This document shows, in pieces, positions 11,556 to 22,015 of a stretch of 64,000 nt of DNA (within the stretch, counting starts at the first letter, position 1; each line of letters opens with the position of its first letter). The notes below the pieces were generated by a model. It was not told the DNA's origin. It ran no database searches and saw only the letters and a program-made list of their open reading frames with translations. This stretch comes from Diospyros lotus (Eukaryota > Streptophyta > Magnoliopsida > Ericales > Ebenaceae): the NCBI RefSeq assembly GCF_014633365.1, contig NC_068347.1:32964116-33028115 (forward strand). Direction: 5' to 3'. A program made the translations under genes and the position numbers.

Positions 11556-11738
11556 AATCTCCACCTTGTTTCCTAATAAGACCAGCAAACACAAGCAGCA
11601 AAATAACATACAACAGAAAGCATAATCAGTAGGTAAAAGAAAACCTTACCAATTCTCACGTAACTTTACCAATGCTTAGAAGTTCTAGGCACCTTTTGAA
11701 TTTTTCAACAGTAAGCACCTTTGTTCCCATATCAGAGG
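11556..11738 (-). pseudogene. Tail of a second copia copy, truncated
   Basis: This stretch aligns with 5,971-6,160, that is PPT, 3' untranslated sequence and the last codons of the polyprotein (KFKRCLELLSIGKVT type, minus strand). It ends abruptly at 11,733-11,738 in CAGAGG, where the sequence switches to the interior of a gypsy LTR. The tandem arrangement fits unequal recombination between LTRs of two related copies, followed by a deletion. Confidence 0.85.
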
Positions 11739-12689
11739 ATTTGGAGAGTTTAAAGCTTAAAATCAAAGGGGTTAGAGGTCGAATCGAGCGTAGGTAATAG
11801 AGGGCTTTTTCTCTAGAGAGGGTAAGGATCATATTTGGAAAAAATGGAGGGGTTTCGTTGTAATACCCGGGAAGTTATTAAAAGTATAAATGATTTTTAA
11901 TAAAGGGTATAACTGGAATTATCAAAATAATAAGGCTATATGACACACTAATGCAGTTTTAAACGATCAAATCAGTCAGAGGGAGTAACCCGGACCTTAG
12001 ATAGCCAAAGAAAATTGTATAGTATCGACAAGTGATTCGAATTATGATTTTAGGCATCAAAAGAAGTTGGATTGGGAACGGTTCCCGGTACAGCTAAAAA
12101 GGCAATTGTGATTTAGGCTGAAATACCGAATTATCGTACGGGGCATCCAGAAAGTCAATGGAATCCCGAGGAAATTCATATTTGGCATGTAGAGTAACCC
12201 TTCAGTAGTTTTTGGAAGAAGCAAAAGGGTTTGTAGCCAAAAAGAAGATTCGGGCCTAAGTGTAGTTTTTCAAAATTGATAGAGGGAGGTCAAAACGATA
12301 TTTTTTCAGAATTTTAAAGAGAATATTTTAGGATATTTCAAAGAGTTATAAAGGTCTTTAAAGAGAAGTTCAGTTTTTGAGCCAGGGGCAAAATCGTAAT
12401 TTTTGAGGTTGGGGTAAAAGTGTAATTTACCTAAAAATTAGGGATATTAGCGTAATTAGTCCATTTTTTAGGGACTAAAATGCAATTAAAAATTAGTCCG
12501 AGGACCATGTTGAAAAGGGTTAAAGTGCAATTACCCAAAAGTTCGGGTCAAAGTGTAATTATTGAAACCTTTTTACTAGGGGCATTTGGAAAATTCAAGA
12601 AAAAGCCTCATAAATGACTTTAGTGATAAAGATGAAGTTTCATGATGATATTAAAGATAAAATGAAGCCTTATGATGACGTTAGAGATA

Positions 12690-13165
12690 AGATGAAGGCT
12701 CATGATGACTTTAAGGATAAGATTTGATTGGATAAGATAAGATTTGGATAAGATTTGATTGGATAAGATTTAATTGGATAAGATTTTTTTGGATATGATT
12801 TGAATAAAATTTGATTTGGATAACAATGATTATATAAAATCTTAGAAGATTTAGAATGATTGCAGAATATCTTAGAAGATTTGGTAATTATTATATAATA
12901 TCTTTGAAGATTTGCAATGATTGCAAAATATATTAGAAGATTTAGAATGATTGTAGAATATCTTAGAAGATTTGGTAATAATTATATAATATCTTTGAAA
13001 ATTTACAATGATTGCAAAAGATATTAGAAGATTTTGAAATGATTGCAAAAGATATTAGAAGATTTGAAATGATTATAGAAAATCTTAGAAGATTTACAAT
13101 AATTGCAGAAGATCTTTAGAAAATTTGAAATGATTGTAAAAGATTTTGGAAGATTTGAAATGATT
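12690..13165 (+). repeat. Degenerate tandem repeats inside the solo LTR
   Basis: About 12,720-12,800 repeats GGATAAGATTTGATT-type units. About 12,835-13,165 repeats units of roughly 30-35 bp built on TTAGAAGATTTG..AATGATTGCA. The copies vary by several bases each. They look like LTR-internal expansions and have no coding pattern. Confidence 0.75.
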
Positions 13166-13796
13166 ACAGAATATATATTTCTTGGTGGCTAAGTTTCCAA
13201 AAACTATAAATAGGGGTTCATGGCTAAGGATTCTCTCATTCGAAATTATGAGAAGTTCGTGTTAGACAAGAGTGCTTCGGGTTTAGTGGATAGAGGGCTT
13301 TTTAAGCATACGCGAAGCATCACACGCGCAGAGCACCTGGGCAGTGCGTGAGGACGTGTAAGGAGGTGGTTTGGTTAAAAGACTTGAGGAGTTGCACGAA
13401 AATTGAGGTTGGGCACAAGATTCGAGGTGTTCTGAATACGTTCGAGGTGAGTGGTCTGATTCTATCTTTACCTTATCTTGAAAATATGTTGGAAGGTGTG
13501 TAGTGAGTTTTGGTGGGCGGTGTTACCCTCCCGAACTTAGGTTACACGCAATTAGGACCAGTTCTAGTGAGCGATTTTACCCTCCGGAACTTGGATTGTT
13601 CTGCAAAAACACTTTACTTATGTATCTGTGGCATCATTTGCATATTGAACATGTGGTATATTGCATCAACTGTTTTTACTTATAAAAGAGTCGGTGCATG
13701 GCTTGTGATTTTCATATCATCGGGGTATTGATATTTCGTGTCAATGCTGTGTCCGTGTGGGTCGGGATGAGGTCTACTTGAGGGTGGGACAATGAT

Positions 13797-13938
13797 AATC
13801 CAGGTGAACGGGTGTCACACTGGGGCACTCGAGGGAACAATGTTAAACCAGGTGAACGGGTGTCACGACGGTACACTCGAGGGATTAACGTTAGACCAGG
13901 TGAACGGGTGTCACAGTGGGGCATTCGAGGGATTAAAT
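13797..13938 (+). repeat. Three tandem copies of a unit of about 54 bp
   Basis: The word CCAGGTGAACGGGTGTCAC recurs at about 13,800, 13,848 and 13,898, each time followed by a GGGGCACTCGAGGGA-like stretch. It lies in the solo LTR. The repeats keep several frames open on both strands, which explains the short repetitive open frames here. Confidence 0.85.
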
Positions 13939-15892
13939 ATGTTAGGGAAACTTCTCAAGTTAGACGTGTCTTGCATGTTGTCACTTGTCTGAGTATGCCA
14001 TGCTCGTGTGTCTCTCATGCATTACATAAACTGTTTCATACCGTCACTTAGATGTTTTATCATCTAACCTGTGCTATGCCCCTGGAACGTTTAATGTTCC
14101 AGCCAGGGACTGCTGCGAGGGCTAGGATGTGGCCGGTTGGGGGCTAATGGTGCTTAGTTTGATAGTCGTTGTAACATTTGGAGGCTTTAGAATGTATTTT
14201 AGGTTGTAAATGAACAGTTGTATAGTGGCAAAGTTGTCATCTGATCTGTATTACGTATGTTGTTAAGGAAATACCATTTAAGAACTACAGTATTTGATGT
14301 TAATATATCCGCTGCATTGTATTATGTCTCGTTTAGTTTAAGATTATTGATCTTGATAGTTAAACGGGCAAGGCTAGGGTTCTCGAGGTTTGTATTTGCA
14401 TGTGAAGATAGTTCTTGATACACTGCACGTGTTGAACTTGAAAAAAAAAAAAAAAAGAAATCCTGGGAATACCCTTATAGTGACACGCCTAGCGAGACGG
14501 GGTGTTACATTCGTATTCGTTTGAAGGGGTTTTGAGTGGTCTTCGGAAAGCGAGGCGAGCGGTCTGGCCGACGGTTCGAGGCTTCGGTTGAGGGCCTTCT
14601 AAGCTTCCTTTCGAGCTCCCGAGCACACCATCGTGATCGATTGGAGGAGGAGAATCACCCAGGCCGAAAATCCTAGAGCTCCGATGTGCCGTCGCTGGAG
14701 AAGAAGCCCGGAGCGTGGGCTTCACGCGCCGCAGCCCACTCGCAGCGATGCGTCAGGTGCGTGAGAGCGCGTGCGCATCAGGTTTTTTTTGAATTTTTTT
14801 TTTAAATGTTGAGAAAACTATTTTAGAATTTTTCATGCTAAAAGATTTGGAAAAAATTGGGTTTAGGTATTTATTTTAAAATGTTAGTGAGGAAAAATAG
14901 AGAAAAATTAAAGGAAATTGTGAGAAAAATAAGAAGAAAATTGATTTTGGTATTTATGGATTGAATATGATGTTTAGGGTGCCTTAGGGCTTGCGCTTGA
15001 GTATTGGTTCGAGTTTCGAGGAGTTGCACATAAATTGAGGTGAAGCACGTGTTTCGAGGAACACTAAATTATCAAAGGTGAGTGTGCGATCTTACAACCT
15101 AATTTTATGTGAGTATCCCGATTGAAAACCCTAGTTATATGAGAGTTTTCCCCAAGGATTGATTGTGAACGTTTTGTCATGAAACCTGATTAAGGTAAAT
15201 GATTTTATCATGTTGTCATGCTTTGAAATGAATACGCCACGTAGTTGCATTTACATGCTATGATGAGATATGCATACATCCACGTTGATATTATTGATCA
15301 TGCATCGCATAAAGGGTTTGGGATTATGGATTGGCGTCGCTGCTCTACCAAGTGTGCACCCATACACATCGGCCTGGGAAGGGGGCTATAAAAATGGGGA
15401 GTAGTAGTTGGGTATGGTCGACTCAAATAAAAAACGAACGAGGACATGTTGCATCTTACATCCATATACGAAAATTTATGATTTTATTTCACTCAGTTAA
15501 ATGATTCATCATCTAACTTGGGCTTTTTGCCCTTGGAATATTCAAACGTTCCAGATGTTGTCGTAGCAGAACCAGGTACTGACGAAACATGTGATGGCAC
15601 TATGCAAGTGCACGACGAAGTATGATTATGATGTTAAAGTTAATGTATTTAAGTTTCTGCTGCTTAACATTTGAAAGATGTTGATGTATTATCGAAACTA
15701 TGGTTATTGTAATGTTAGGTTCGATTCTTAGCTTTCGCATGTAATGTTTTGATGTCTATCTTCGAAATGAATGAAAATTTTGGGTTGATAATCGATGTGA
15801 TTTAGCATTTAGTTTGAAAGGGAAAAGAAAAAAAACATTATCCCCAAATTGTCTTAGTTTATAACACGCCCGAGAAAGTGGGGTGTTACAGT

Positions 15893-15903
15893 TGGTATCA
15901 GAG
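15893..15903 (+). other. Primer-binding site of the gypsy element
   Basis: TGGTATCAGAG begins two bases after the LTR end at 15,890 and is complementary to the 3' end of initiator-Met tRNA. Confidence 0.92.
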
Positions 15904-16587
15904 AGAACTAAGTAGAAAACCTAGCGATGGCTTGAGGAAACTAGACATTAAGAGATTTGATGTTCTGCCTATAGGAATGCTAATGAATTTTAGGATAAAT
16001 GTCAGGATGGCTGGAATCTTTCATGAGCAGGTACTAGTTGACCATTGGGCAAACCGAATTGATGTTAGGGAGCAAGACCCCGACGAAGATGTCTATGGGT
16101 TCGTAGCCTAGATGGAGGACATTATTGAAGATGTCCCGCCCAGTTACTGCTGGAATCCAACCTTAGTTCCGTTCCAGATAAGTTTTCTAATCGGTGTCTT
16201 AGAAGGAGAAGTGAAGACCTTGCTGAATGGATTCAGTAAGATGAAGACTTCGTTTTCTTTTTCTACTTTTGTGAAAGACTTTGTTTCCTAATGGACGCGT
16301 TGTATGAAGAAGTGGAGGAAGAGAACCTAATGGAAGAGGAAGAGGACCCACTGGAAGAGGAAGATGACCTAATGGAAGAGGAGGTGGAGGAAGAGGACCC
16401 GAGCGAGGATGAAGCAAAAGAAGAAAACATAGTAGAAATAGAAATTGAGAACGATCCTCCTGAATTTGAATACTTCAGTTCTATCGACGAGGAAGACCTA
16501 CCAAAGACTCGGGATGACCTCGAAGGACACACTTCTGAGTCCGAAGATGAGGCAGATGTGTGGATTTGGAAGTCTGCAATGCCTTAG
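15904..16587 (+). pseudogene. Pre-gag acidic reading frame of the gypsy element
   Basis: Between the PBS and gag lies coding-like sequence broken by stops and a frame change. The pieces are: an N-terminal part ending YGFVA at 16,111; a middle part (MEDIIEDVPPSYCWNPTLVP, then FQISFLIGVLEGEVKTLLNG); and a strongly acidic C-terminal part at 16,291-16,587, rich in Glu and Asp with hardly any positive charge, ending near DVWIWKSAMP. It lacks gag, protease or envelope motifs. Some chromoviruses have an extra frame or long leader before gag. Whether this was once one protein is inference. The acidic run could also be partly microsatellite-like (GAA/GAG) expansion. Confidence 0.5.
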
Positions 16588-16770
16588 ATGAAATGTCATG
16601 TAGTAGGCCTTATTAGTTTCTGTCAAATGATATGTCTAATTGTGATGTAATTGTGATATTTTGTGAATTTATAAGAAATCTGCATCACTATTCCGAGTTA
16701 TGATGAGTTATTCAAATTACTTTGGTGGATGTTAAAAATTTTTAGCGTCTAACTAGAACCGTACTTTCAG

Positions 16771-17901
16771 ATGGTGAACACTCATCGAACCTTCACAACG
16801 GAATCTACGACGTCAAACCCCCAGCAAGGCGGTATGGAAGGATGAGCTAACAACTTTCCCGGAAGCAGCTCAAGTCAAGAAGAGGAAAGGACGAATGGTG
16901 GTTGTTTGGACCAAATCGAAAGAATTATGGGAAGCATGGCAAGGGTTATGCAAGGAATGCAAACCCAAAGCAACCGTCCAGCTTGCATGTTGGATCTTTA
17001 TCGCCGATAGAACCCACCCGTCTTCCTAGGAAAGGCGAGAGCTTATCCTAGTGAGAGAGAATTCTAGATCGAGCAAACCGAGAAATTGCTTGATCACCTC
17101 CACTGCAGCTAGGATGAGAAGGTCAACTGTGCAACTTTCATGCTGCAAGGAGAAGCGGAAAGATGGTGGAAGGGAACGAGGAGGGCGATGACCGCCCAAG
17201 CTCAAGTAGGACCCCAGTACATTAGCTGGGAGAGATTCAAGGAGCTGTTTAATGAGAATTATTTTCCTCTCAGCTTGAGAATGGCGAAGGAGAGGGAATT
17301 CATGGAATTAAAGCAGTCTGAAGGCATGTCGGTGGCTCAGTACGAAGACACTTTCACTCGTCTAATCAAGTACATGTCGATTTATGAGTTAGACGAGAGA
17401 ATCAAAGCTCAGAATTTTCTAGGAGGACTAAAGCTAAGGATTCAGAATACCCTCGGTAATATAATTGTAGAATCCTATGCTGAGGTGGTGTGGCAAGCAA
17501 TGGCTGCTGAGGCTAATTGGGATCGAATCGATTCTATTCAGCGAGCTAGCCAGCAAGTTTCAAATTCTAGGCAAGGTGTAGGAAAGAAGTTAGACCCCAA
17601 GAGGGTTCAGTTTAAGCCTAGCAAGCCCTGCTTGAAATGTGGGAAAAATCACCCTGGAAGGCCCTGTAGGCAAGGGATGAACGTGTGCTACAACTGTGGA
17701 GAAGCAGGTCACCTCAACCAAAATTGCCCAAAGAAGGGAACCATCTGCTACAACTGCAATCAAATGGGGCATTTTTCAAGAGACTGTCCGAAGCCGAAGC
17801 AAATAGGACAATTTCAAGGGCCAGCGGGGAATCCAAGAATCCAAGGGAGAGTGTTCAACTTGATGTGGCAGGACACGGCTGAGGATCTGGCCGTCATCTA
17901 A
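16771..17901 (+). pseudogene. Gypsy gag with zinc knuckles
   Basis: The start ATG is probably at 16,771 (MVNTHRTFTTEST), but a stop at about 16,843 and further breaks follow. From 17,140 a 253-codon frame is open. It covers the retrotransposon gag capsid domain (MLQGEAERWWKGTRRAM; WERFKELFNENYFP; EREFMELKQSEGMSVAQYED). It then has a CCHC-like cluster: CLKCGKNHPGRPC, CYNCGEAGHLNQNC and CYNCNQMGHFSRDC. These parts would form the capsid and bind genomic RNA. The stop at about 17,901 precedes the protease. Confidence 0.9.
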
Positions 17902-17907
17902 CGTACC

Positions 17908-18608
17908 ATGTTTACTTCTAGTTTCCCTATGCATGTCCTGATAGATTCAGGAGCCAGCCATTCATTCATATCACGTGCATTAGTCGAAGTACTAGGAGAA
18001 GATCCAGGAAGTCTGAACTATCACATGATTATATCAACCCCTATGGGGACATCTCTAGAAACCTCGTCAGGGTATAAGAATAAAAAAATCCAGATAGGAG
18101 AAACCGAGTTCTTGGTGGACTTAATCCTTCTTGAATTTTAGGATTTTGACATAATTCTAGGAATGGACTTCCTAACCAAGTATGATGCCTCGATGGATTG
18201 TAAAACCAAAGTAGTTAGTCTCCAGAATGGAGACTCGATTATTAAATTTCGAGGGCAAGGTAGAATAACCGAGAAGAAATGGGTCTCTGCTCTAAAGGCA
18301 GATAAAATGTTGCAGAAGGGAGCTTTCGGGTACCTAGCACGCATTCAGGAAAAGATAGAAGCCCCCATAGAAATAAAAGATGTGCTGATAGTCCAGGAAT
18401 TTGGGGATGTGTTTCCCAAGGAATTGCCAGGATTGCCCCTACATCATGAAATTGAATTCTCAATAGAAGTCGTGCTAGGGGTAAATCCAATCTCCATACC
18501 ACCCTACAAGATGGCTCCCTCCGAAGTAAGGGAATTAAGGATTCAGCTTCAAGAGTTACTGGATAAGGGGTTTATTAGGCCCAGTATGTCGTCGTGGGGA
18601 GCGCCGGT
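17908..18608 (+). pseudogene. Gypsy protease and start of reverse transcriptase
   Basis: The aspartic protease active site is VLIDSGASHSFIS. A stop near 18,141 interrupts it, then DFDIILGMDFLTKYDASMDC continues, the second conserved protease region. The RT entry follows: VFPKELPGLPLHHEIEFSIE, PPYKMAPSEVRELRIQLQEL and GFIRPSMSSWGAPV. The frame is then cut by the TRIM insertion at 18,609. The motif order is standard for gypsy pol. Confidence 0.9.
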
Positions 18609-18836
18609 TGTAACATCTCGTTCGAGCGATAGGAAGGACTGGAATAACTTACTCTGATGGGCCTACGCGAACTTCCCAGGGGGGTCACCCCATCCTTGAA
18701 CTGCTCCCAGCTCAAGCACGCTTAACCCCGGAGTTCCTTGCCTACATTCAGCCCAAAAGGTATCCAGTTGGTATTGTTTCCTTCCTTACTTGTCCTCGAT
18801 ATATACTATTCTCTTATGGGCTCTTGGGGTATTACA
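18609..18836 (-). repeat. TRIM 3' LTR with 5S-like domain
   Basis: 228 bp. The 5S-like domain lies at about 18,668-18,738. On the minus strand it contains GGGTTAAGCGTGCTTGAGC (box A region), GGGAGCAGTTCAAGGATG (intermediate element region) and a box C region that reads GGATGGGGTGACC, with one extra G compared with the other LTR. Confidence 0.9.
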
Positions 18837-18850
18837 TTCTCCCCCCCTTA
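18837..18850 (-). other. TRIM polypurine tract
   Basis: On the minus strand TAAGGGGGGGAGAA directly precedes the 3' LTR. The composition and place fit a PPT. Confidence 0.85.
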
Positions 18851-19034
18851 AGCACATGACGTCCTCGTCATGCGACCTTACAATCGGTCTCAGATCTCCC
18901 CCCTTGCATGGCCGATGTGGGATTCCCCTAAGGTGCCTACACGCACCCCCCATAGGGGCTTACACACACCCCCCTCGGGACTCAGCCTCCTCGCTGAGGT
19001 TTGCCCCACCAACGCACTCAGAGGCTTGGGGGTC

Positions 19035-19047
19035 GGATCTGATACCA
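19035..19047 (-). other. TRIM primer-binding site
   Basis: On the minus strand TGGTATCAGATCC lies two bases inside the 5' LTR (19,050-19,276). It matches the initiator-Met tRNA 3' end for the first ten bases. Confidence 0.88.
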
Positions 19048-19049
19048 CC

Positions 19050-19276
19050 TGTAATATCCCATTCGAGCGATAAGAAAGACCGGAACAACTTACCCTGATA
19101 GGCCTACGCGAACTTCCCAGGAAGGTCACCCATCCTTGAACTGCTCCCAGCTCAAGCACGCTTAACCCCGGAGTTCCTTGCCTACATTCAGCCCAAAAGG
19201 TATCCAACTAGTGTTGTTTCCTTCCTTACTTATCCTCGATATATACTATTCTCTTATGGGCTCTCGGGGTATTACA
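19050..19276 (-). repeat. TRIM 5' LTR with 5S-like domain
   Basis: 227 bp. Its 5S-like domain at about 19,100-19,177 keeps the unaltered box C form GGATGGGTGACC followed by TTCCTGGGAAG, together with box A. If transcribed by RNA polymerase III, the promoter would lie inside the LTR, as proposed for Cassandra elements. This is inference for this copy. Confidence 0.9.
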
Positions 19277-19281
19277 CCAGT

Positions 19282-20827
19282 TCTCTTTGTTAAAAAGAAA
19301 GATGGAAGTCTGAGAATGTGTATAGACTACATACAATTGAATAAGGTGACCACTAAGAATAAATACCCACTTTCGAGGATTGAGGAACTGTTCGACCAGT
19401 TGCAAGGGGCTAAGGTTTTTTCCAAGATTGACTTGAGATTGGGGTACTATCAATTAAGGATCAAGGTAGATGATGTACCCAAAACAGCCTTTCGATCTCG
19501 ATACGATCATTACATGTTCCTGGTTATGACATTTGGGTTAACCAATGCCCCAGTGGCATTCATGGATACAATGAACCGAGTATTCAAGCCCCATTTGGAT
19601 AAGTTCGTGATCGTATTCAAAGACGATATCTTGGTTTACTCACCTTCCGAAGAGGAGCACGGAAGACATCTGAAGATAGTACTGCAAACGTTAAGGGAAC
19701 ACGAGTTGTATGCCAAGTTTGCCAAGTATGAGTTCTGGCTGAGGCAAGTGGCTTTCTTGGGACACGTTATTTCAGTCGAGGGGATATCAGTGGATCTAGA
19801 AAAAGTAGCAACAGTAAGAGAATGGAACCAACCTAGCACAGTTACCGAGATTAAAAGTTTTCTGGGTCTGGCTGGATATTATAGGAAATTCATAGAGGGA
19901 TTTTCGAAGATTGCCTCACCCCTCATGAAGCTGACTCAAAAGAATGTAAAATTCATTTGGAATGATCAATGTGAGAAGAGTTTCCAGGTACTTAAGGAGA
20001 AACTTACAACCGCCCCGATTTTAGCCATGTCGAATGGGTCTGGAGGCTATAAGGTATATGCAGATGCCGCGAAGAATGGTTTAGGTTGTGTTCTAATGCA
20101 ACATGAAAAGGTGATCGCCTATGGGTCTAGGTAACTTAAGAGGCATGAACATAATTACCCGACCCATGATTTAGAGTTAACAGCTGTGGTGTTCGCTTTA
20201 AAGGTTTGGAGACACTACTTGTACGGTGAGAAGTTTGAAATCTTCACCGATCATAAGAGTTTGCAGTATGTGTGCTCCCAAAAGGATCTTAATATGAGAC
20301 AACATCGGTGGATGGAATTCTTAAAAGATTATGATTGTGTCATCCAGTACCATCCCAGCAAGGCCAATGTTGTGGCCGATGCCTTAAGTAGAAAGGAGAC
20401 GATGTGTATGGCTGAGATGATGGTGCCAGAATGGAAGTTAATCGAAGCTTTCAGCCTGATGACTGCGAAAGCTACCCCGAAAGGAAATTCAGCCTACGTG
20501 GCCAGTCTCACTATCCAGTCAGATTTGATAGAGCAGATTCGTCAAGCTCTTCCCAAAGACCATAGAGTAGAATTATGGGTGGATGAGCAAGATATGGTAA
20601 AAACCCCGAAATTCGAGTTGAGAGATGGTATCTTTCAGTTCCAAGGAAGAATTTATGTACCTCGAGTAAAAGAATTAAGGCAATCAATTTTGAAAAAAGC
20701 TCATCGATCTAGGTATTCAATCCACCTAGGAGATACTAAGATGTTTAGAGATTTAAGGACCATGTATTGGTGGCCGGGAATGAAAAAGAGCATTGCAAAA
20801 TATGTTACTCAGTGTGATACGTGCTAG
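19282..20827 (+). pseudogene. Gypsy reverse transcriptase, RNase H and integrase zinc domain
   Basis: RT continues after the TRIM with [67 protein letters not shown] and the active-site region [12 protein letters not shown]. The two catalytic aspartates remain, but the residue before them is lysine instead of the usual hydrophobic one. The RNase H part is [16 protein letters not shown], broken by a stop near 20,134. It then continues as [10 protein letters not shown] and [16 protein letters not shown]. The integrase zinc-binding part follows ([21 protein letters not shown]). A stop at about 20,827 interrupts it directly after the CxxC motif. Confidence 0.92.
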
Positions 20828-21943
20828 AGGATAAAAATTGAGCATCAAAAGCCAGGTGGAAGTTTGCATCCGTTAGAAGTCCCAGAATGGAAATGGGAGC
20901 ATATCACCATAGATTTTGTATTAGGGTTACCGAAAAGCCCTAGGGGAAACGATGCTATATGGGTGATTGTTGACAGATTAACCAAGTTTGCTCGTTTTTT
21001 AGCTATGAAAGTAAGTCAGCCTATAAATAAGCTAGCCCAAAAGTACGTCGACAACATTGTTAGACTTTATGGGGTACCAGTAAGTATCGTCTCAGATCGT
21101 GACCCAAGGTTCACTTCAAGATTTTGGAGAAGTCTGCAAAAGTGCTTAGGCACTTAGATTAGGCTAAGTACGGCCTATCATCCCCAAACGGATAGTCAGT
21201 GGGAGAAAACTATTCAAACCTTGAAAGATATGTTGAGAGCATGTGCCTTAGACTTTATAGGAAGTTGGGAAGAGCATCTACCGTTAGTGGAGTTCGTAAA
21301 TAATAACAGTTATCACCATAGCATTGGTATGGCTCCCTATAAAGCATTGTACGAACGTAAGTGTAGATCCCCAGTATGTTGGACCGAAGTGGGAGAACGA
21401 CAAATGTTAGGTCCGGAGATTGTGCAGATAACTACCGAAAAAATAAAGACAATTTAAGAAAGGATCCGAGAGGCTCAAAGTCGTCAAAAATCTTATGCTG
21501 ACGCCAGGCAAAGGGATTTAGAGTTTCAAGTTGGCGACAAGGTGTACCTGAAATTATCCCCTTTAAGGATGGAAACTCGAGGCCACAAGAAAGGTAAGTT
21601 GAGTCCCAAGTACATTGGACCATACGACGTCCTAAAAAGAATCGGGCCAGTTGCGTATCGACTCGCTTCGCCGATGGCTCTATCCAATCTGCATGATGTG
21701 TTCCTCGTGTTGCAGCTCCGAAAGCATGAGCCTGATCCATCTCAGATAATACCGTCAGAAGCCGTCGAGGTTCGAGAGAATCTTTCATACCTCGAGAGAC
21801 TAGTTAAAATCTTGGATCGAAGGGATCAAGTCCTGAGGAACAAGTCCATACCGCTGGTACAAGTGTTGTGGAGGAATCCAGTAAGCGATAAGTTAACCTG
21901 GGAGCGAGAAGAAGATATGAGGAGTTATTTTCCATTTTTGTAA
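20828..21943 (+). pseudogene. Gypsy integrase core and chromodomain-like tail
   Basis: The catalytic core is [51 protein letters not shown] and, after a stop at about 21,157, STAYHPQTDSQWEKTIQTLK, so the D, D and E positions are present. EVG..QMLGPEIVQ and, after another stop at about 21,457, FQVGDKVYLKLSPLR and GPYDVLKRIGPVAYRLA are the C-terminal GPY region. The end, PLVQVLWRNP then LTWEREEDMRSYFP, resembles the chromodomain-like tail of plant chromoviruses that can bias insertion. At least two in-frame stops make it non-functional. Confidence 0.9.
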
Positions 21944-22002
21944 AAGGAATCAATAGATAGAACGAATGTAGAATAAACAAATTTCGAGGATAAAATTTTT
22001 GT

Positions 22003-22015
22003 AAGGAGGGGAGAA
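22003..22015 (+). other. Polypurine tract of the gypsy element
   Basis: AAGGAGGGGAGAA lies directly before the 3' LTR start TGTAAAACCCC. The same tract is found before the 3' LTR of the non-coding element at 51,331. Confidence 0.9.

Larger units (their letters stand above)
11859..14509 (+). mobile_element. Gypsy-type solo LTR, 2.65 kb
   Basis: Begins TGTAATACCCGGGAAG and ends GACGGGGTGTTACA. It is flanked by the 5-bp target duplication TTCGT (11,854-11,858 and 14,510-14,514). The 3' LTR of the host element reads straight through this site at about 24,536-24,548 (TTTCATATTCG) without the insert, which is a true empty-site comparison. No internal coding region is present, so it is the product of LTR-LTR recombination. 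It has the same plan as the host LTR (a CGGTACAGCT word, then a GGGGCATCC/AAAGTCAATGGAA stretch) but is clearly diverged from it. Confidence 0.93.
11739..15890 (+). repeat. 5' LTR of the gypsy element, truncated and interrupted
   Basis: Bases 11,739-11,858 plus 14,515-15,890 align with 24,420-25,929 of the 3' LTR. The matching left part (22,016-about 24,419 without its insertion) is absent here, because the sequence joins the copia tail at CAGAGG. The LTR ends GGGGTGTTACA. Between the two halves is the solo LTR at 11,859-14,509. Confidence 0.88.
18609..19276 (-). mobile_element. Cassandra-type TRIM with 5S-like LTRs
   Basis: A 668-bp element with two LTRs (18,609-18,836 and 19,050-19,276) starting TGTAA and ending ATTACA. 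It has a PBS and PPT but no coding capacity. The target duplication is CCGGT on the left and CCAGT on the right, one mismatch. It lies in the RT of the gypsy element. Taking it out brings the RT motif GAPV next to LFVKKKDG in frame. The LTRs read on the minus strand carry sequence very close to plant 5S rRNA, including its internal promoter. A TRIM with 5S-derived LTR sequence is the defining trait of Cassandra. As an element without genes it would need proteins from another retrotransposon. Confidence 0.93.

Noticed and set aside
13712..14051. Short repetitive open frames on both strands
   Set aside because: Caused by the 54-bp tandem repeats in the solo LTR.
18609..19276. A 5S rRNA gene
   Set aside because: Only part of the 5S sequence is present, twice, inside LTRs with PBS and PPT. 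It is the 5S-derived part of a TRIM.
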